Positions 29,572-42,042 of a DNA stretch of 64,000 bases are shown in pieces (position 1 is the first letter of the stretch; every line of letters begins with the position of its first letter). The notes beneath the pieces are model-generated. The model did no database searches. It was not told the DNA's origin and saw only the letters and a list, made by a program, of their open reading frames with translations. A program made the translations under genes and the position numbers. Location of the stretch: the NCBI GenBank assembly GCA_004193285.1, contig SECP01000029.1, positions 1-64,000 of the forward strand. Reading direction: 5' to 3'. Source of the DNA: Myxococcales bacterium (GTDB lineage: Bacteria > Myxococcota_A > Polyangia > Polyangiales > Polyangiaceae).

Positions 29572-30262
29572 GGGCGCCCGCGAAGTGTATCAAAAGACCA
29601 AGAAGGTGCCGGACCTGTTCTGGAACCGCTTCGTCTGCCGGCCGGTGGCGGCGGTCTTGGTGAGCGCCGTCCAGTCTACGCGCGTGACCCCCAATCAGGT
29701 CACCCTGGCTTCGTTCGTCGTTGGCGTCGCGTCGGCGGGGCTACTGATCGCGCTGCCGGGCCACCTGGGCCTCATCGCCGCCGTGGTCGTTTATCAGGCT
29801 TCCTACGTGCTGGACTGCGCGGACGGCATGCTGGCACGGTGGCGCGGCGTCGCCTCGCCCGCCGGCCACTTGCTGGATTTTTTGATGGATGAGCTGAAGG
29901 CGTTCGCCGTGCTGGGCGCGGCTGCGGTTCGGCTCCACCTGGAGCAACCGGAGCAGCCGTTCTTGGTGCTCGGCATCTTGGGCCTCGTTGCTCTCGCGTC
30001 CGGCATCGCGCTCACGTCGTTCCAGCGCCACCCTCAGGTCGCCCCGCCGAAGAGCGACGCGGCGCCCTCACGAAGCGCGCTGGCGCGGGCCGTGCGCTTC
30101 GTGGAAGCAGTCGCGAAGTTTCTGATCCACTACCCCTCGTATATTTTGTACGTGGCGCTCGCGGGGCACCTCGAGTGGTATTTCTACCCGTATTTGGCCG
30201 TCAACGCCGCGTACGCGGCGAAGGCCTGGCTCAGCGTCGCGCTGCGGTTCGGCCGAGCTTAG
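29570..30262 (+). CDS. CDP-alcohol phosphatidyltransferase
   Basis: A 230-residue membrane enzyme with the CDP-alcohol phosphotransferase motif complete: LDCADGMLARWRGVASPAG followed by HLLDFLMDE, giving D-x2-D-G-x2-A-R-x8-G-x3-D-x3-D. About six hydrophobic helices are visible. The N-terminal VTPNQVTLASFVVG resembles the family's first helix. Of the two transferases in this window it is the less PgsA-like, so inositol, glycerol or a headgroup sugar alcohol is possible. It starts at a CATG shared with the divergent SGNH hydrolase and ends in a 4-base overlap with the next convergent gene. Confidence 0.86.
   Translation: MGAREVYQKTKKVPDLFWNRFVCRPVAAVLVSAVQSTRVTPNQVTLASFVVGVASAGLLIALPGHLGLIAAVVVYQASYVLDCADGMLARWRGVASPAGHLLDFLMDELKAFAVLGAAAVRLHLEQPEQPFLVLGILGLVALASGIALTSFQRHPQVAPPKSDAAPSRSALARAVRFVEAVAKFLIHYPSYILYVALAGHLEWYFYPYLAVNAAYAAKAWLSVALRFGRA
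29584..29589 (-). promoter_or_regulatory. -10-like hexamer TACACT before the SGNH hydrolase gene
   Basis: Minus-strand TACACT 12 nt before the ATG at 29571, inside the divergent gene's coding sequence. It mirrors the hexamer at 29553-29558. Confidence 0.3.
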
Positions 30263-30741
30263 CGGCGCGCACGACGTTCGCGCTCCAGGTCTGCCAGGCG
30301 CGTGAGCACCCCGCGGGCCACGATGCCGAGCACGTGGTCGATGACTTGGCGAGGCGCTTTGGCGTCACCGCCGAACTCCAGCTTGCTTCGCGCAGTTTTG
30401 CCCTTGGGCAGGCGCCCCAGCGCGGTGCAGCGGACCTTGAGCACTCCGCGCTCCACCGAAAGGTCCAGCTGCTCCAGGTAAAAGCGGTAGGTGATGCGAT
30501 TGTGTCGCCCCGCGCCCCACTCCACCCGGTATTGCTCGTGCTTGAGCACCTTGGCGAGCACTTTGCTCACGCGCTCGTGCTCGGGCACCGTGCTCGGCAC
30601 CTCGAGCCGGTCGAGGACCACGTGCGGGCGCCCTTCCGGACCATCGCTCGGCCCCACAATCGCCGGTTCTCGCCCGAGCGCCACGCGGGGCGCGGAAGCG
30701 GCCAGCACGAGGACGATCGAGAGCAGGCCCAAAGCGCGCAC
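30259..30741 (-). CDS. Hypothetical exported protein
   Basis: A 160-residue protein beginning with a signal peptide (VRALGLLSIVLVLAASAPRVALG). The mature part has regular strand-like segments (HVVLDRLEVPSTVPEHERVSKVL, RHNRITYRFYLEQLDLSVERGVLKVRCTALGRLPKG) and ends in a basic helix (RLADLERERRARR). I do not recognise the family. Similar periplasmic beta-rich small proteins without cofactors are common in myxobacteria. GTG 30741 is inferred from the signal peptide. It overlaps the convergent CDP-alcohol transferase by 4 bases and is divergent from the glpA-type gene. Confidence 0.72.
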   Translation of the reverse strand: MRALGLLSIVLVLAASAPRVALGREPAIVGPSDGPEGRPHVVLDRLEVPSTVPEHERVSKVLAKVLKHEQYRVEWGAGRHNRITYRFYLEQLDLSVERGVLKVRCTALGRLPKGKTARSKLEFGGDAKAPRQVIDHVLGIVARGVLTRLADLERERRARR

Positions 30742-30824
30742 GGTATGCGGTGGTACTGCCGGCGCGGGGCCGGGGCCAAGTTTTGAAAGGCAAGTTTTCG
30801 GCCGCGTGGTAGGGAAAGATTCGG

Positions 30825-32540
30825 ATGCTGGCGTCTCCGTCCTCCCTGAACGAGCGCGACCCACGGGGGCTCGAGCTGGAGCGTGACGTCATCGTCATCG
30901 GCGGCGGGGTGAACGGCGTGGGGGTCCTGCGCGACGCGACGTTGCGCGGTCTCGAGGTATCGCTCTTCGAGCGGAACGACTTGGCTTTCGGCGCGAGCGG
31001 CAACTCGAGCGGCATGATCCACGGCGGGCCCCGCTATCTCTCCTACGATCCGGATGTCACCTACTCCTCGTGTCTGGACTCGGGTCACATCCAGCGCGTC
31101 GCCCCACACCTGCTCTTTCGGATTCCATTTTTGATGCCCGTGTTCGACCGCGCAGGGCTCGCCGCCAAGGCTACGCTCGCGGCTTACGACGGGTTTTTCA
31201 CTCTCTACGACAAGTACCAGCCGCTCAAAGCCGGCAAGCCCCACGCGCGCCTCTCCGCGGGAGACGTCAACACCCTGGAGCCAGGCCTCGTGCCGTCGCA
31301 AGGGGGCGTCTCGTTCGACGAGTGGGGGATAGACGGCGCGCGGCTCTGCGTCGCCAACGCGAGGGACGCGATGGAGCGCGGCGCGGAGGTTCGAGTCCAC
31401 ACCACCGTCACGGACGTGCTGCGGCGCGAGGACGGCAGCGCCTACGGCGTGCGCTACCGCGATCGGCGCTCGGGCGAGACCGGCATTCGCACGGCCCGGC
31501 TCATCGTGAACGCGACCGGCGCTTGGGCTCCGCTCACTGCGTCGCTCAGCGGCCTCTCCCCGCACGCTGCGCGTCTGCGACCCGGTAAGGGCATCCACGT
31601 GTTCCTGGACCGGCGGGTCACGAACTACGCGATCGCGCTCAAGGCCATCGACGGGCGGCAAGTCTTCTTGATGCCGTGGCAGAACGTCAGCGTGCTCGGC
31701 ACGACGGACGACGACTACTACGGGGATCTGGACGACGTGCGCGCGACGGGTGACGAGGTGCGCTACCTCTTTCAAGCCGTGGAGCGCTTCTTCCCCAGCA
31801 TCCGTGAGGCGCGCGCGATCGGTACCTGGGGCGGCGTACGGCCGACCCTCTTCGGTTGGGGAATGAACGAAGACCGTCTGTCGCGCGAGCACGAGATCCT
31901 CGACCACGCGAAGGACGGCGCGGACGGCCTGTACTCGATGGTCGGGGGCAAGCTCGCCAGCTACCGGCTCTTTTCCGAGGAAATGACGGACGTGCTGGCG
32001 CGCCGTTTGGGGCGCGGCGGGCCGTGTCAGTCGCACATCGTCGCGCTCCCCGGCGGGGAGGAATCGGTCGACCCGATGCGCCTGGTGCTGGAAGGCGGCA
32101 TGGAGGCGGTCACGGCGACGCGGCTCGAGTACCGCCACGGCAATCGCAGCCTCCGGGTGCTCGAGCGGATGAAGAGGGATCCGCGCGAAGCGGCCGTGCT
32201 CTGTCCCTGCGAGCCGGTCACGGTCGCGGAGGTGCGCTACGTCGTCGAGCAAGAGCTCGCGGTGGATGTGGACGACGTGTCGCGTCGCACGCGCCTCGGC
32301 CTCGGGGCGTGCGGCGGCATGCGCTGCGCGGTGCGCTGCGGGCGCATCGTGGCGGACGCGACCGGCAAGAGCCCGGCCGATGGTTTCTCGATGGCCCTCC
32401 GATTCCTGCAAGGCGCTGCGCGTCGTCGTGCGGCTGCCATTGGCGCCCAGCAAGCACGCGCAGAGGCGCTCGGGCTCGCATCCCTGCGGGCAGAGCTGGG
32501 CGTGGAACCGGACGCGGGTGGCGATGGAGACGCAGGGTGA
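30825..32540 (+). CDS. glpA: Glycerol-3-phosphate dehydrogenase, FAD subunit with BFD-type [2Fe-2S] domain
   Basis: A 571-residue flavoprotein oxidising sn-glycerol-3-phosphate to dihydroxyacetone phosphate. The FAD motif VIVIGGGVNGVGVLRDATLRG is at about residues 22-42, and GNSSGMIHGGPRYL is the GlpA/GlpD signature. The substrate region includes RPGKGIHVFLDRRV and GTTDDDYYGDLDD. The C-terminal 120 residues form a BFD-like domain with CPCEPVTVAE and GACGGMRCAVRCG, giving spaced Cys for a [2Fe-2S] cluster as in anaerobic GlpA. It is translationally coupled (GTGA) to glpB. Confidence 0.9.
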   Translation: MLASPSSLNERDPRGLELERDVIVIGGGVNGVGVLRDATLRGLEVSLFERNDLAFGASGNSSGMIHGGPRYLSYDPDVTYSSCLDSGHIQRVAPHLLFRIPFLMPVFDRAGLAAKATLAAYDGFFTLYDKYQPLKAGKPHARLSAGDVNTLEPGLVPSQGGVSFDEWGIDGARLCVANARDAMERGAEVRVHTTVTDVLRREDGSAYGVRYRDRRSGETGIRTARLIVNATGAWAPLTASLSGLSPHAARLRPGKGIHVFLDRRVTNYAIALKAIDGRQVFLMPWQNVSVLGTTDDDYYGDLDDVRATGDEVRYLFQAVERFFPSIREARAIGTWGGVRPTLFGWGMNEDRLSREHEILDHAKDGADGLYSMVGGKLASYRLFSEEMTDVLARRLGRGGPCQSHIVALPGGEESVDPMRLVLEGGMEAVTATRLEYRHGNRSLRVLERMKRDPREAAVLCPCEPVTVAEVRYVVEQELAVDVDDVSRRTRLGLGACGGMRCAVRCGRIVADATGKSPADGFSMALRFLQGAARRRAAAIGAQQARAEALGLASLRAELGVEPDAGGDGDAG

Positions 32541-33655
32541 AGGTAGTGGTGGTCGGTGCCGGCTTCGCCGGCGTGGCGGCGGCATGGGCGGCGCGCCGAG
32601 CGGGCGCGACCGTGACGGTGGTGGACGGCGGGCCAGGCGCGAGCTCGCTCTACTGCGGCGGTGTGGATGGCCTGCGGGCAGGCGTACCTGAAGAGCTGCT
32701 GAGCGCGCTCGGCTTGCGGCTTGCAAAAGACACGCACATCGCCACGCGCGAAGGGGTGGTGCGAACCACCGACGGCCGCGACTCCGCCTTGCTCGACCTC
32801 GCTCCCCTCGCAGGCAAGCACGTCGGCGTGGTGGACGTGCCCCGCGATGACTGGGATGGCCCCCTCCTCGCGCGCTCGTTCGCGGCGAGCGATTGGGCGC
32901 GCTCGACCGGCACGCGCTTCGAGCTCGTGCCGCTGCCGCTGCTGGAGAAGGGCCACGAGCGGCGGGTCTCGAGCTACGATTTCGCGGCCGGCTTCGAGCG
33001 TCCCGAGCGCCCGGCGTGGCTCGCGGAGGTGCTCAAAGCGAAAGCGGGGCCCAATGCTTGGCTGTTCGGCCCTTGGCTCGGGCTCACTCGGTCGCTCGCG
33101 GCGGAGCTTTCGCGCGCTACTGGGGTACCGGTCGGGGAGGTGACGTCTCCCCCAGGAGGCGCGGCGGGCGCTCGCTTCGAGCTCCGGCGTGACGCCCTGC
33201 TGGCGTCGCTTGCCGTGGAGCGGGTCACCGGTAGGGTGACGGAGGTGCTGACAACCGGCGGCGACGTCACGGTTCGGCTGGAGGGAGGCGTCGTGGTGGT
33301 GGGCGGCGCGCTCGTGGTTGCTAGCGGCGGCTTCGTCGGCGGCGGCCTCCTCCTTTCCGGCGCGCTGTCCGGAGCGGACCCGGCAGGGTTCGAGCTCGCG
33401 ATCCGCGGTTTGCCGCCGGTTCTACTCCGCGGTGAGCTGGCTCAGCCGGTCTCATCCTTGTTCGGGGTGGACCTGGCCGCACGCGGCCGAGGGCTGCTGG
33501 AGCACGTGGGGCTACCCGTCGCTCATGACGGTCGCGTTTCGGCCTCTTCTGCGGTCTTTGCCGCCGGTGACGTCGTGGGGCCGGTTCCGCCTAGCGTCGG
33601 CCAAGCACTGGAGAGTGGCCTGCGGGCAGGCGCGGCCGCCGCTGGGACTGCTTAA
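32537..33655 (+). CDS. glpB: GlpB-like anaerobic glycerol-3-phosphate dehydrogenase subunit B
   Basis: A 372-residue FAD-binding protein starting with the dinucleotide motif VVVGAGFAGVAAAWAARRAGATV. The body resembles the GlpB subunit, which links GlpA to the membrane electron-transfer subunit. SSLYCGGVDGL, GPWLGLTRSLAAEL and the C-terminal AAGDVVGPVPPSVGQALESGLRAG fit that family. No glpC gene (the Cys-rich CCG-motif membrane anchor) follows. Either electrons pass another way or glpC is elsewhere. The GTG start overlaps glpA. The gene before aconitase is separated by 121 bases. Confidence 0.78.
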   Translation: MKVVVVGAGFAGVAAAWAARRAGATVTVVDGGPGASSLYCGGVDGLRAGVPEELLSALGLRLAKDTHIATREGVVRTTDGRDSALLDLAPLAGKHVGVVDVPRDDWDGPLLARSFAASDWARSTGTRFELVPLPLLEKGHERRVSSYDFAAGFERPERPAWLAEVLKAKAGPNAWLFGPWLGLTRSLAAELSRATGVPVGEVTSPPGGAAGARFELRRDALLASLAVERVTGRVTEVLTTGGDVTVRLEGGVVVVGGALVVASGGFVGGGLLLSGALSGADPAGFELAIRGLPPVLLRGELAQPVSSLFGVDLAARGRGLLEHVGLPVAHDGRVSASSAVFAAGDVVGPVPPSVGQALESGLRAGAAAAGTA

Positions 33656-33776
33656 TTCTGGAAGGCTCTCGAGCCGCCGTGCGTGCTCACGACTGTTGCC
33701 CAAGGAAACGATGAGCACTGCCATTGCGCGGCCGGTTCCATTAGGGTAGGCCCGCCGCTGAAGGATCTTAAAAGCC

Positions 33777-36494
<2,718 letters not shown>

Positions 36495-36540
36495 ACGTAG
36501 GTCGGCCTCGCAGCGCTCTCTCTCAGGAGCTTCAGGATAG

Positions 36541-37221
36541 ATGGCTACAGCTACGACTCAGAAGACGCTCACCTTCGGTGACACCACGGTCGGCAAGAAG
36601 GCGCTGCTCGCGGTGAGCGGCGTCATCTTGTTCGGGTTCGTGATCGTGCACATGCTCGGGAACCTTCAGGTGTTCCTGGGCGCGGAGGCGTACAACCACT
36701 ACGCGGAGACGGTGAAGGGCAACGCCATCTTGCTGTGGGGAGCGCGCACCGTGCTCCTCGTGGCGGCGGTCACCCACGTGGCGATGGTCGTGCAGCTTTA
36801 CCAGCGCTCGCTGGCGGCGCGTCCCATCGCCTACAAGGTGAAGAAGAACATCGCGACCAGCTACGCTGGCGCCACCATGAAGTACAGCGGGCCCGCGCTC
36901 CTGCTCTACATCCTGTTTCACCTCGCTCACTTCACGTTTCCGGGGCTCTCGCTCGGCGGGCACGAGTTCAGCAAGGTGGACGCGTACGGCAACTTCGTCG
37001 CCGGCTTTCAAGTCTGGTGGATCACGCTCCTCTACGTGGTCGCAAACTCCTTGCTCGGCATGCACCTCTATCACGGCGCTTACAGCATGCTGCAGTCGGT
37101 CGGCTTGAATCACCCCCGCTACAACGTGAAGGCGCGTCACGGAGCGCGCGCCTTCGCTTTCCTGGTCACCGCGGGCAACATCGTCATGCCGCTCAGCGTC
37201 CTGTTCGGCATCGTTCACTGA
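36541..37221 (+). CDS. sdhC: Succinate dehydrogenase cytochrome b subunit
   Basis: A 226-residue membrane anchor of the single-subunit (type B, cytochrome b558) succinate:quinone oxidoreductase class. Five hydrophobic helices are visible. Candidate heme-ligand His residues sit in FGFVIVHMLGNLQVF, AVTHVAMVVQL, ILFHLAHFTF and LLGMHLYHGAYSMLQS, matching the two-heme class. It holds heme and passes electrons from SdhB to quinone. It is followed after 23 bases by sdhA in the order sdhC-sdhA-sdhB. No sdhD is present, as expected for this class. Confidence 0.93.
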   Translation: MATATTQKTLTFGDTTVGKKALLAVSGVILFGFVIVHMLGNLQVFLGAEAYNHYAETVKGNAILLWGARTVLLVAAVTHVAMVVQLYQRSLAARPIAYKVKKNIATSYAGATMKYSGPALLLYILFHLAHFTFPGLSLGGHEFSKVDAYGNFVAGFQVWWITLLYVVANSLLGMHLYHGAYSMLQSVGLNHPRYNVKARHGARAFAFLVTAGNIVMPLSVLFGIVH

Positions 37222-37244
37222 AGCTTCGAAACGACAAAATCCCC

Positions 37245-39172
<1,928 letters not shown>

Positions 39173-39173
<1 letters not shown>

Positions 39174-39955
39174 TGTCTCGCAACATGCGCCTGGTGCTCA
39201 ACGTGTGGCGCCAGAAGAGCGCGAGCACTTCCGGTCAGTTCGTTCGCTACGAAGCCAACAACGTGAGCGACCACATGTCCTTTTTGGAGATGTTGGACGT
39301 CGTGAACGAGGAGCTGCTCGCCAAGGGTGAGGACCCGATCGCCTTCGACCACGACTGTCGCGAAGGGATCTGCGGCATGTGCGGCGTCGTCATCGACGGC
39401 GTGCCTCACGGGCCCGCCAGCGGCACCACCACGTGCCAGCTGCACATGCGCACCTTCAAGGACGGCGACGAGCTGACGGTGGAGCCGTGGCGCGCGGGTG
39501 CCTTCCCGGTCGTGCGCGACCTCGTCGTCGACCGCGGCGCGCTGGACCGCATCATTCAAGCCGGCGGCTATGTATCGGTCCGCACCGGCAGCGCGCCGGA
39601 GGCAAATTCGCTGCCCATCGCAAAGGTGGATTCGGACAAGGCCTTCGACGCGGCGACCTGCATCGGCTGCGGCGCCTGCGTCGCGGCCTGCCCGAACGCG
39701 TCTGCGGCGCTGTTCACCGCCGCCAAGATCTCGCACCTCGCACTCTTGCCGCAAGGTGAGCCGGAGCGGCAAGACCGCGCGCGCAAGATGGTCGGCCAAA
39801 TGGACGCAGAAGGCTTCGGCCATTGCACCAGCCATGGCGAGTGCGAAGCGGCGTGCCCCAAGGGCATCAGCATTGGCTTCATCGCGAAGATGAACCGCGA
39901 GCTCCTCTCGGCCATGGCCGCCGCCCCGAACGAAGTCACGAGCCGCGAAAAGTAA
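39173..39955 (+). CDS. sdhB: Succinate dehydrogenase iron-sulfur subunit
   Basis: A 260-residue iron-sulfur subunit. A [2Fe-2S] site is formed by Cys62 onward in CREGICGMCGVV plus a later Cys in TTTCQLHM. A ferredoxin-like C-terminal half carries CIGCGACVAACPNAS and CTSHGECEAACPKG for [4Fe-4S] and [3Fe-4S] clusters. It transfers electrons from FADH2 in SdhA to the SdhC hemes. The ATG overlaps the sdhA stop by one base, so translation is coupled. Last gene of the operon; a hairpin follows. Confidence 0.96.
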
Positions 39956-39968
39956 GCGCACACGCGCG

Positions 39969-39992
39969 GGAGGCGGCTGGAGCGCAGCCTCC
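39969..39992. terminator. Hairpin after sdhB
   Basis: Stem GGCTG/CAGCC with a 5-nt loop, extended by GGA/TCC after a 3-nt bulge, between the convergent sdhB and processing-protease genes. There is no U-tract. Confidence 0.4.
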
Positions 39993-40029
39993 TCGCGACC
40001 GCTCACGACGGGTCGGCTCCGGCCTCGCC

Positions 40030-41445
40030 CTACTTGGCGGGCGTGACGGCGGCTCGCTCGTAGCGACCGGTGACGACGCGGTAACCGATCTTGAGGGCTT
40101 CGTCGGCGCCGGTCTCCGGGTCCGCGGGCACGTCGCGGGACATGCCCAGGTCGAGCTCCTCTTCGCTCTTGCTCTCGAGCTCTGGCTTGGGGGCGTCGGG
40201 CGCCTGGGGAGGGCTTGCGACCGGCGCTCTTCCGCCTTCCACGGGCGGCAAGTACCCCTCGAGGTTCTCCTCTTTGAGGACTCCGTAGCCAAGCGCGGCG
40301 CTGGCGCCGCCGACCAAGATGTCCGGCTTCACGCCTTGGGCCTGAATCGGGCGCCCACTGGGCGTGTAGTAGCGAAGCGTCGTGAGCCGTAGGCCCGCGC
40401 CTCCCGGCAGGTCCACGATGCTCTGCACCGAGCCTTTACCGAAGGTCGGTGCCCCGACGATGGTGGCGCGCTTGTTGTCCTGGAGCGCTCCGCTGACGAG
40501 CTCTGCCGCGCTCGCGCTGTACTCATTGACGAGCACCACCACCGGGCCGCGACGCAGCGCTCCTCCGCCGTTGGCTCGCAGATCGTCGATGATCTGCCCG
40601 CGTCGACGCGTCGTGAAGATGACGCCGCCGGACAAGAACTCGTCGGCGATCGCAGTCGCTTCGTTCACGAGCCCGCCGGGGTTGTTGCGCATGTCCAAGA
40701 TGACTCCGGTCAGATCACCCTGGGCCGCTTCGCGGAGCTTTTTGATTTGCTCGAGCAGCTCGGAATGCGTGCCGTTCTGGAACGTCTTGATCCTGAGGTA
40801 CCCGACTCCGCCTTTGAGCGACTTGCTGGCGACGCTGGCCACGTTGATGATTTGCCGCGTGAGCTTGAAGTACAGGAGCTTTTCTTGCGCCTTGCGCCGC
40901 ACGGTGAGGAGAACCTTCGTGTTCGGCTCTCCGCGCATCAGCCGCACCAGGTCCGCGGCGTTGCGGCCGCGCACGCTCTGGTTGTCGATCGCGAGGATGC
41001 GATCGCCCGGTAAGATGCCGCCGAGCGCGGCCGGCGAGCCTTCGATCGGCGCGATGATCGTGATGTACTCGTCACCGAAATCCACCTCGACTCCGATGCC
41101 GCCGAAGTGCCCTTCGGTGTCCGCCTGAAAGATGCCGTAGTCCTCTGCCGGCAAGTAGGAAGAGTGCGGGTCGAGCTCGGCGACCATCCCTTTGATGGCC
41201 CCTTCAACGAGCCGCTTCCGCTCCACCGGGTCGACGTACTCGTTCTCCACCCAGGCCAAGACTCGCCCGAGCTGCTCGAACGGAAAGTACGGGTTGTCCC
41301 ACTCGCTCTTCGCCTGCGCCTCGCGGATCGCGAGCGCGCCGCCGCTTCCGGAAAGAAGAGGAAGGCCCGTCACCGCGCTGCCAAAGAGCGCCGCGAGGCC
41401 GAGCTCCAGCAGCCTGCGGCGCCGGGCGAAGAGCGAAGTCGTCAT
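40030..41445 (-). CDS. S41-family C-terminal processing protease
   Basis: A 471-residue CtpA/Prc-type serine protease, exported through an N-terminal hydrophobic segment. Order: N-terminal helices (NPYFPFEQLGRVLAWVENEYVD), PDZ domain with FGGIGVEVDFGDEYITIIAPIEGSPAALGGILPGDRILAIDN, then the S41 catalytic region. The latter has GYLRIKTFQNGT, LDMRNNPGGLVNEA, VNEYSASAAELVSGALQD with the nucleophile Ser, and GAPTFGKGSVQ with the general-base Lys. The C-terminal 90 residues are Pro/Glu-rich and variable. ATG 41445 is chosen from the signal sequence. It processes or degrades periplasmic proteins. Confidence 0.93.
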   Translation of the reverse strand: MTTSLFARRRRLLELGLAALFGSAVTGLPLLSGSGGALAIREAQAKSEWDNPYFPFEQLGRVLAWVENEYVDPVERKRLVEGAIKGMVAELDPHSSYLPAEDYGIFQADTEGHFGGIGVEVDFGDEYITIIAPIEGSPAALGGILPGDRILAIDNQSVRGRNAADLVRLMRGEPNTKVLLTVRRKAQEKLLYFKLTRQIINVASVASKSLKGGVGYLRIKTFQNGTHSELLEQIKKLREAAQGDLTGVILDMRNNPGGLVNEATAIADEFLSGGVIFTTRRRGQIIDDLRANGGGALRRGPVVVLVNEYSASAAELVSGALQDNKRATIVGAPTFGKGSVQSIVDLPGGAGLRLTTLRYYTPSGRPIQAQGVKPDILVGGASAALGYGVLKEENLEGYLPPVEGGRAPVASPPQAPDAPKPELESKSEEELDLGMSRDVPADPETGADEALKIGYRVVTGRYERAAVTPAK

Positions 41446-41781
41446 CGCGGCAGTGTTCCGCCGAGCCTTGGCCGAGCGCAAGCGCGTTGGCCCCGCTTTT
41501 CCCCGTAAAGTCCGCAGTGCCGGTGGCCCTTCGCGACAAAATTGCCCGCCGCATCCCGCTCTTGGACTGCTCGCAGGTTCTCTCGGAATACTCTCGGGCC
41601 AGGTGCGAACTAGGCGCGGACTCGTTCGAAAAACGAGCGGCCCAAGGCAGCGCCCCGTGCGTAAAACACCGCGCAATTGTGCTTCGAAAGTTAATGAAGC
41701 GAGGGCGAGGGGAGGAGCAGGCGCGTTAAGCTATTGATTCCACGGCGCCGTGGGTGGTAGTGATGAGGTTCGCTCTTTTGA
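41446..41781. other. Intergenic region without a convincing gene
   Basis: About 335 bases between the divergent processing protease and the ribbon-helix-helix gene. Open frames here have no protein-like pattern. The last third is AT-richer than the surroundings and leads into two palindromes at 41782-41819, so it probably holds promoters for both neighbours. Confidence 0.5.
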
Positions 41782-41819
41782 AGGTATCTGAGGATACCTC
41801 CCTACATACCGAGGGTATG
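41782..41819. promoter_or_regulatory. Two GGTAT/ATACC palindromes overlapping a ribosome site (candidate operators)
   Basis: AGGTATC-TGAG-GATACCT at 41782-41799 and CATACC-GAG-GGTATG at 41805-41819. Their centres are about 21.5 bp apart, two helical turns, with related half-sites in opposite orientation. The second contains the GAGGG ribosome site and ends one base before the GTG start of a predicted DNA-binding ribbon-helix-helix protein. This is the usual geometry of autoregulation. Confidence 0.65.
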
Positions 41820-41820
41820 C

Positions 41821-42042
41821 GTGGCCGACAACGAATCCAACAAGACCGCCGGTAGCGATAAGCGCAAGCAAAGCTTGTATTTCCCTGAAGCAATGCTCCA
41901 GGAAATCAAGGACGAGGCAGCGCGGCTCGACCGCTCACTGTCTTGGGTTGTGCAGCGTGCGTGGAAGATGGCTCGGCTCGAGATCAAGAAGATCCCGAGC
42001 GTGAACGACATCAGTGACGACGAGGACGAGGCCGCCACCTGA
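41821..42042 (+). CDS. Small ribbon-helix-helix DNA-binding protein
   Basis: A 73-residue protein. The middle reads KQSLYFPEAMLQEIKDEAARLDRSLSWVVQRAWKMAR, a typical ribbon-helix-helix (MetJ/Arc/CopG-like) pattern: a beta strand followed by two helices. The tail is acidic (ISDDEDEAAT). From memory, close relatives form a small myxobacterial family; I cannot confirm this. GTG 41821 follows GAGGG at about 8 nt. It lies directly behind two palindromes that look like its own operators. No toxin gene follows; the next gene is an alpha/beta hydrolase overlapping by 29 bases, so an antitoxin role is not supported. Confidence 0.82.
   Translation: MADNESNKTAGSDKRKQSLYFPEAMLQEIKDEAARLDRSLSWVVQRAWKMARLEIKKIPSVNDISDDEDEAAT

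Noticed and set aside
31856..33655. A long plus-strand open frame of 599 codons
   Set aside because: Its first 227 codons are an out-of-frame shadow of glpA; only the part from GTG 32537 (glpB) has protein character.
36735..37244. Extension of the sdhA frame back into sdhC
   Set aside because: The Arg-rich translation is a shadow of sdhC; the SdhA N-terminus begins at 37245.
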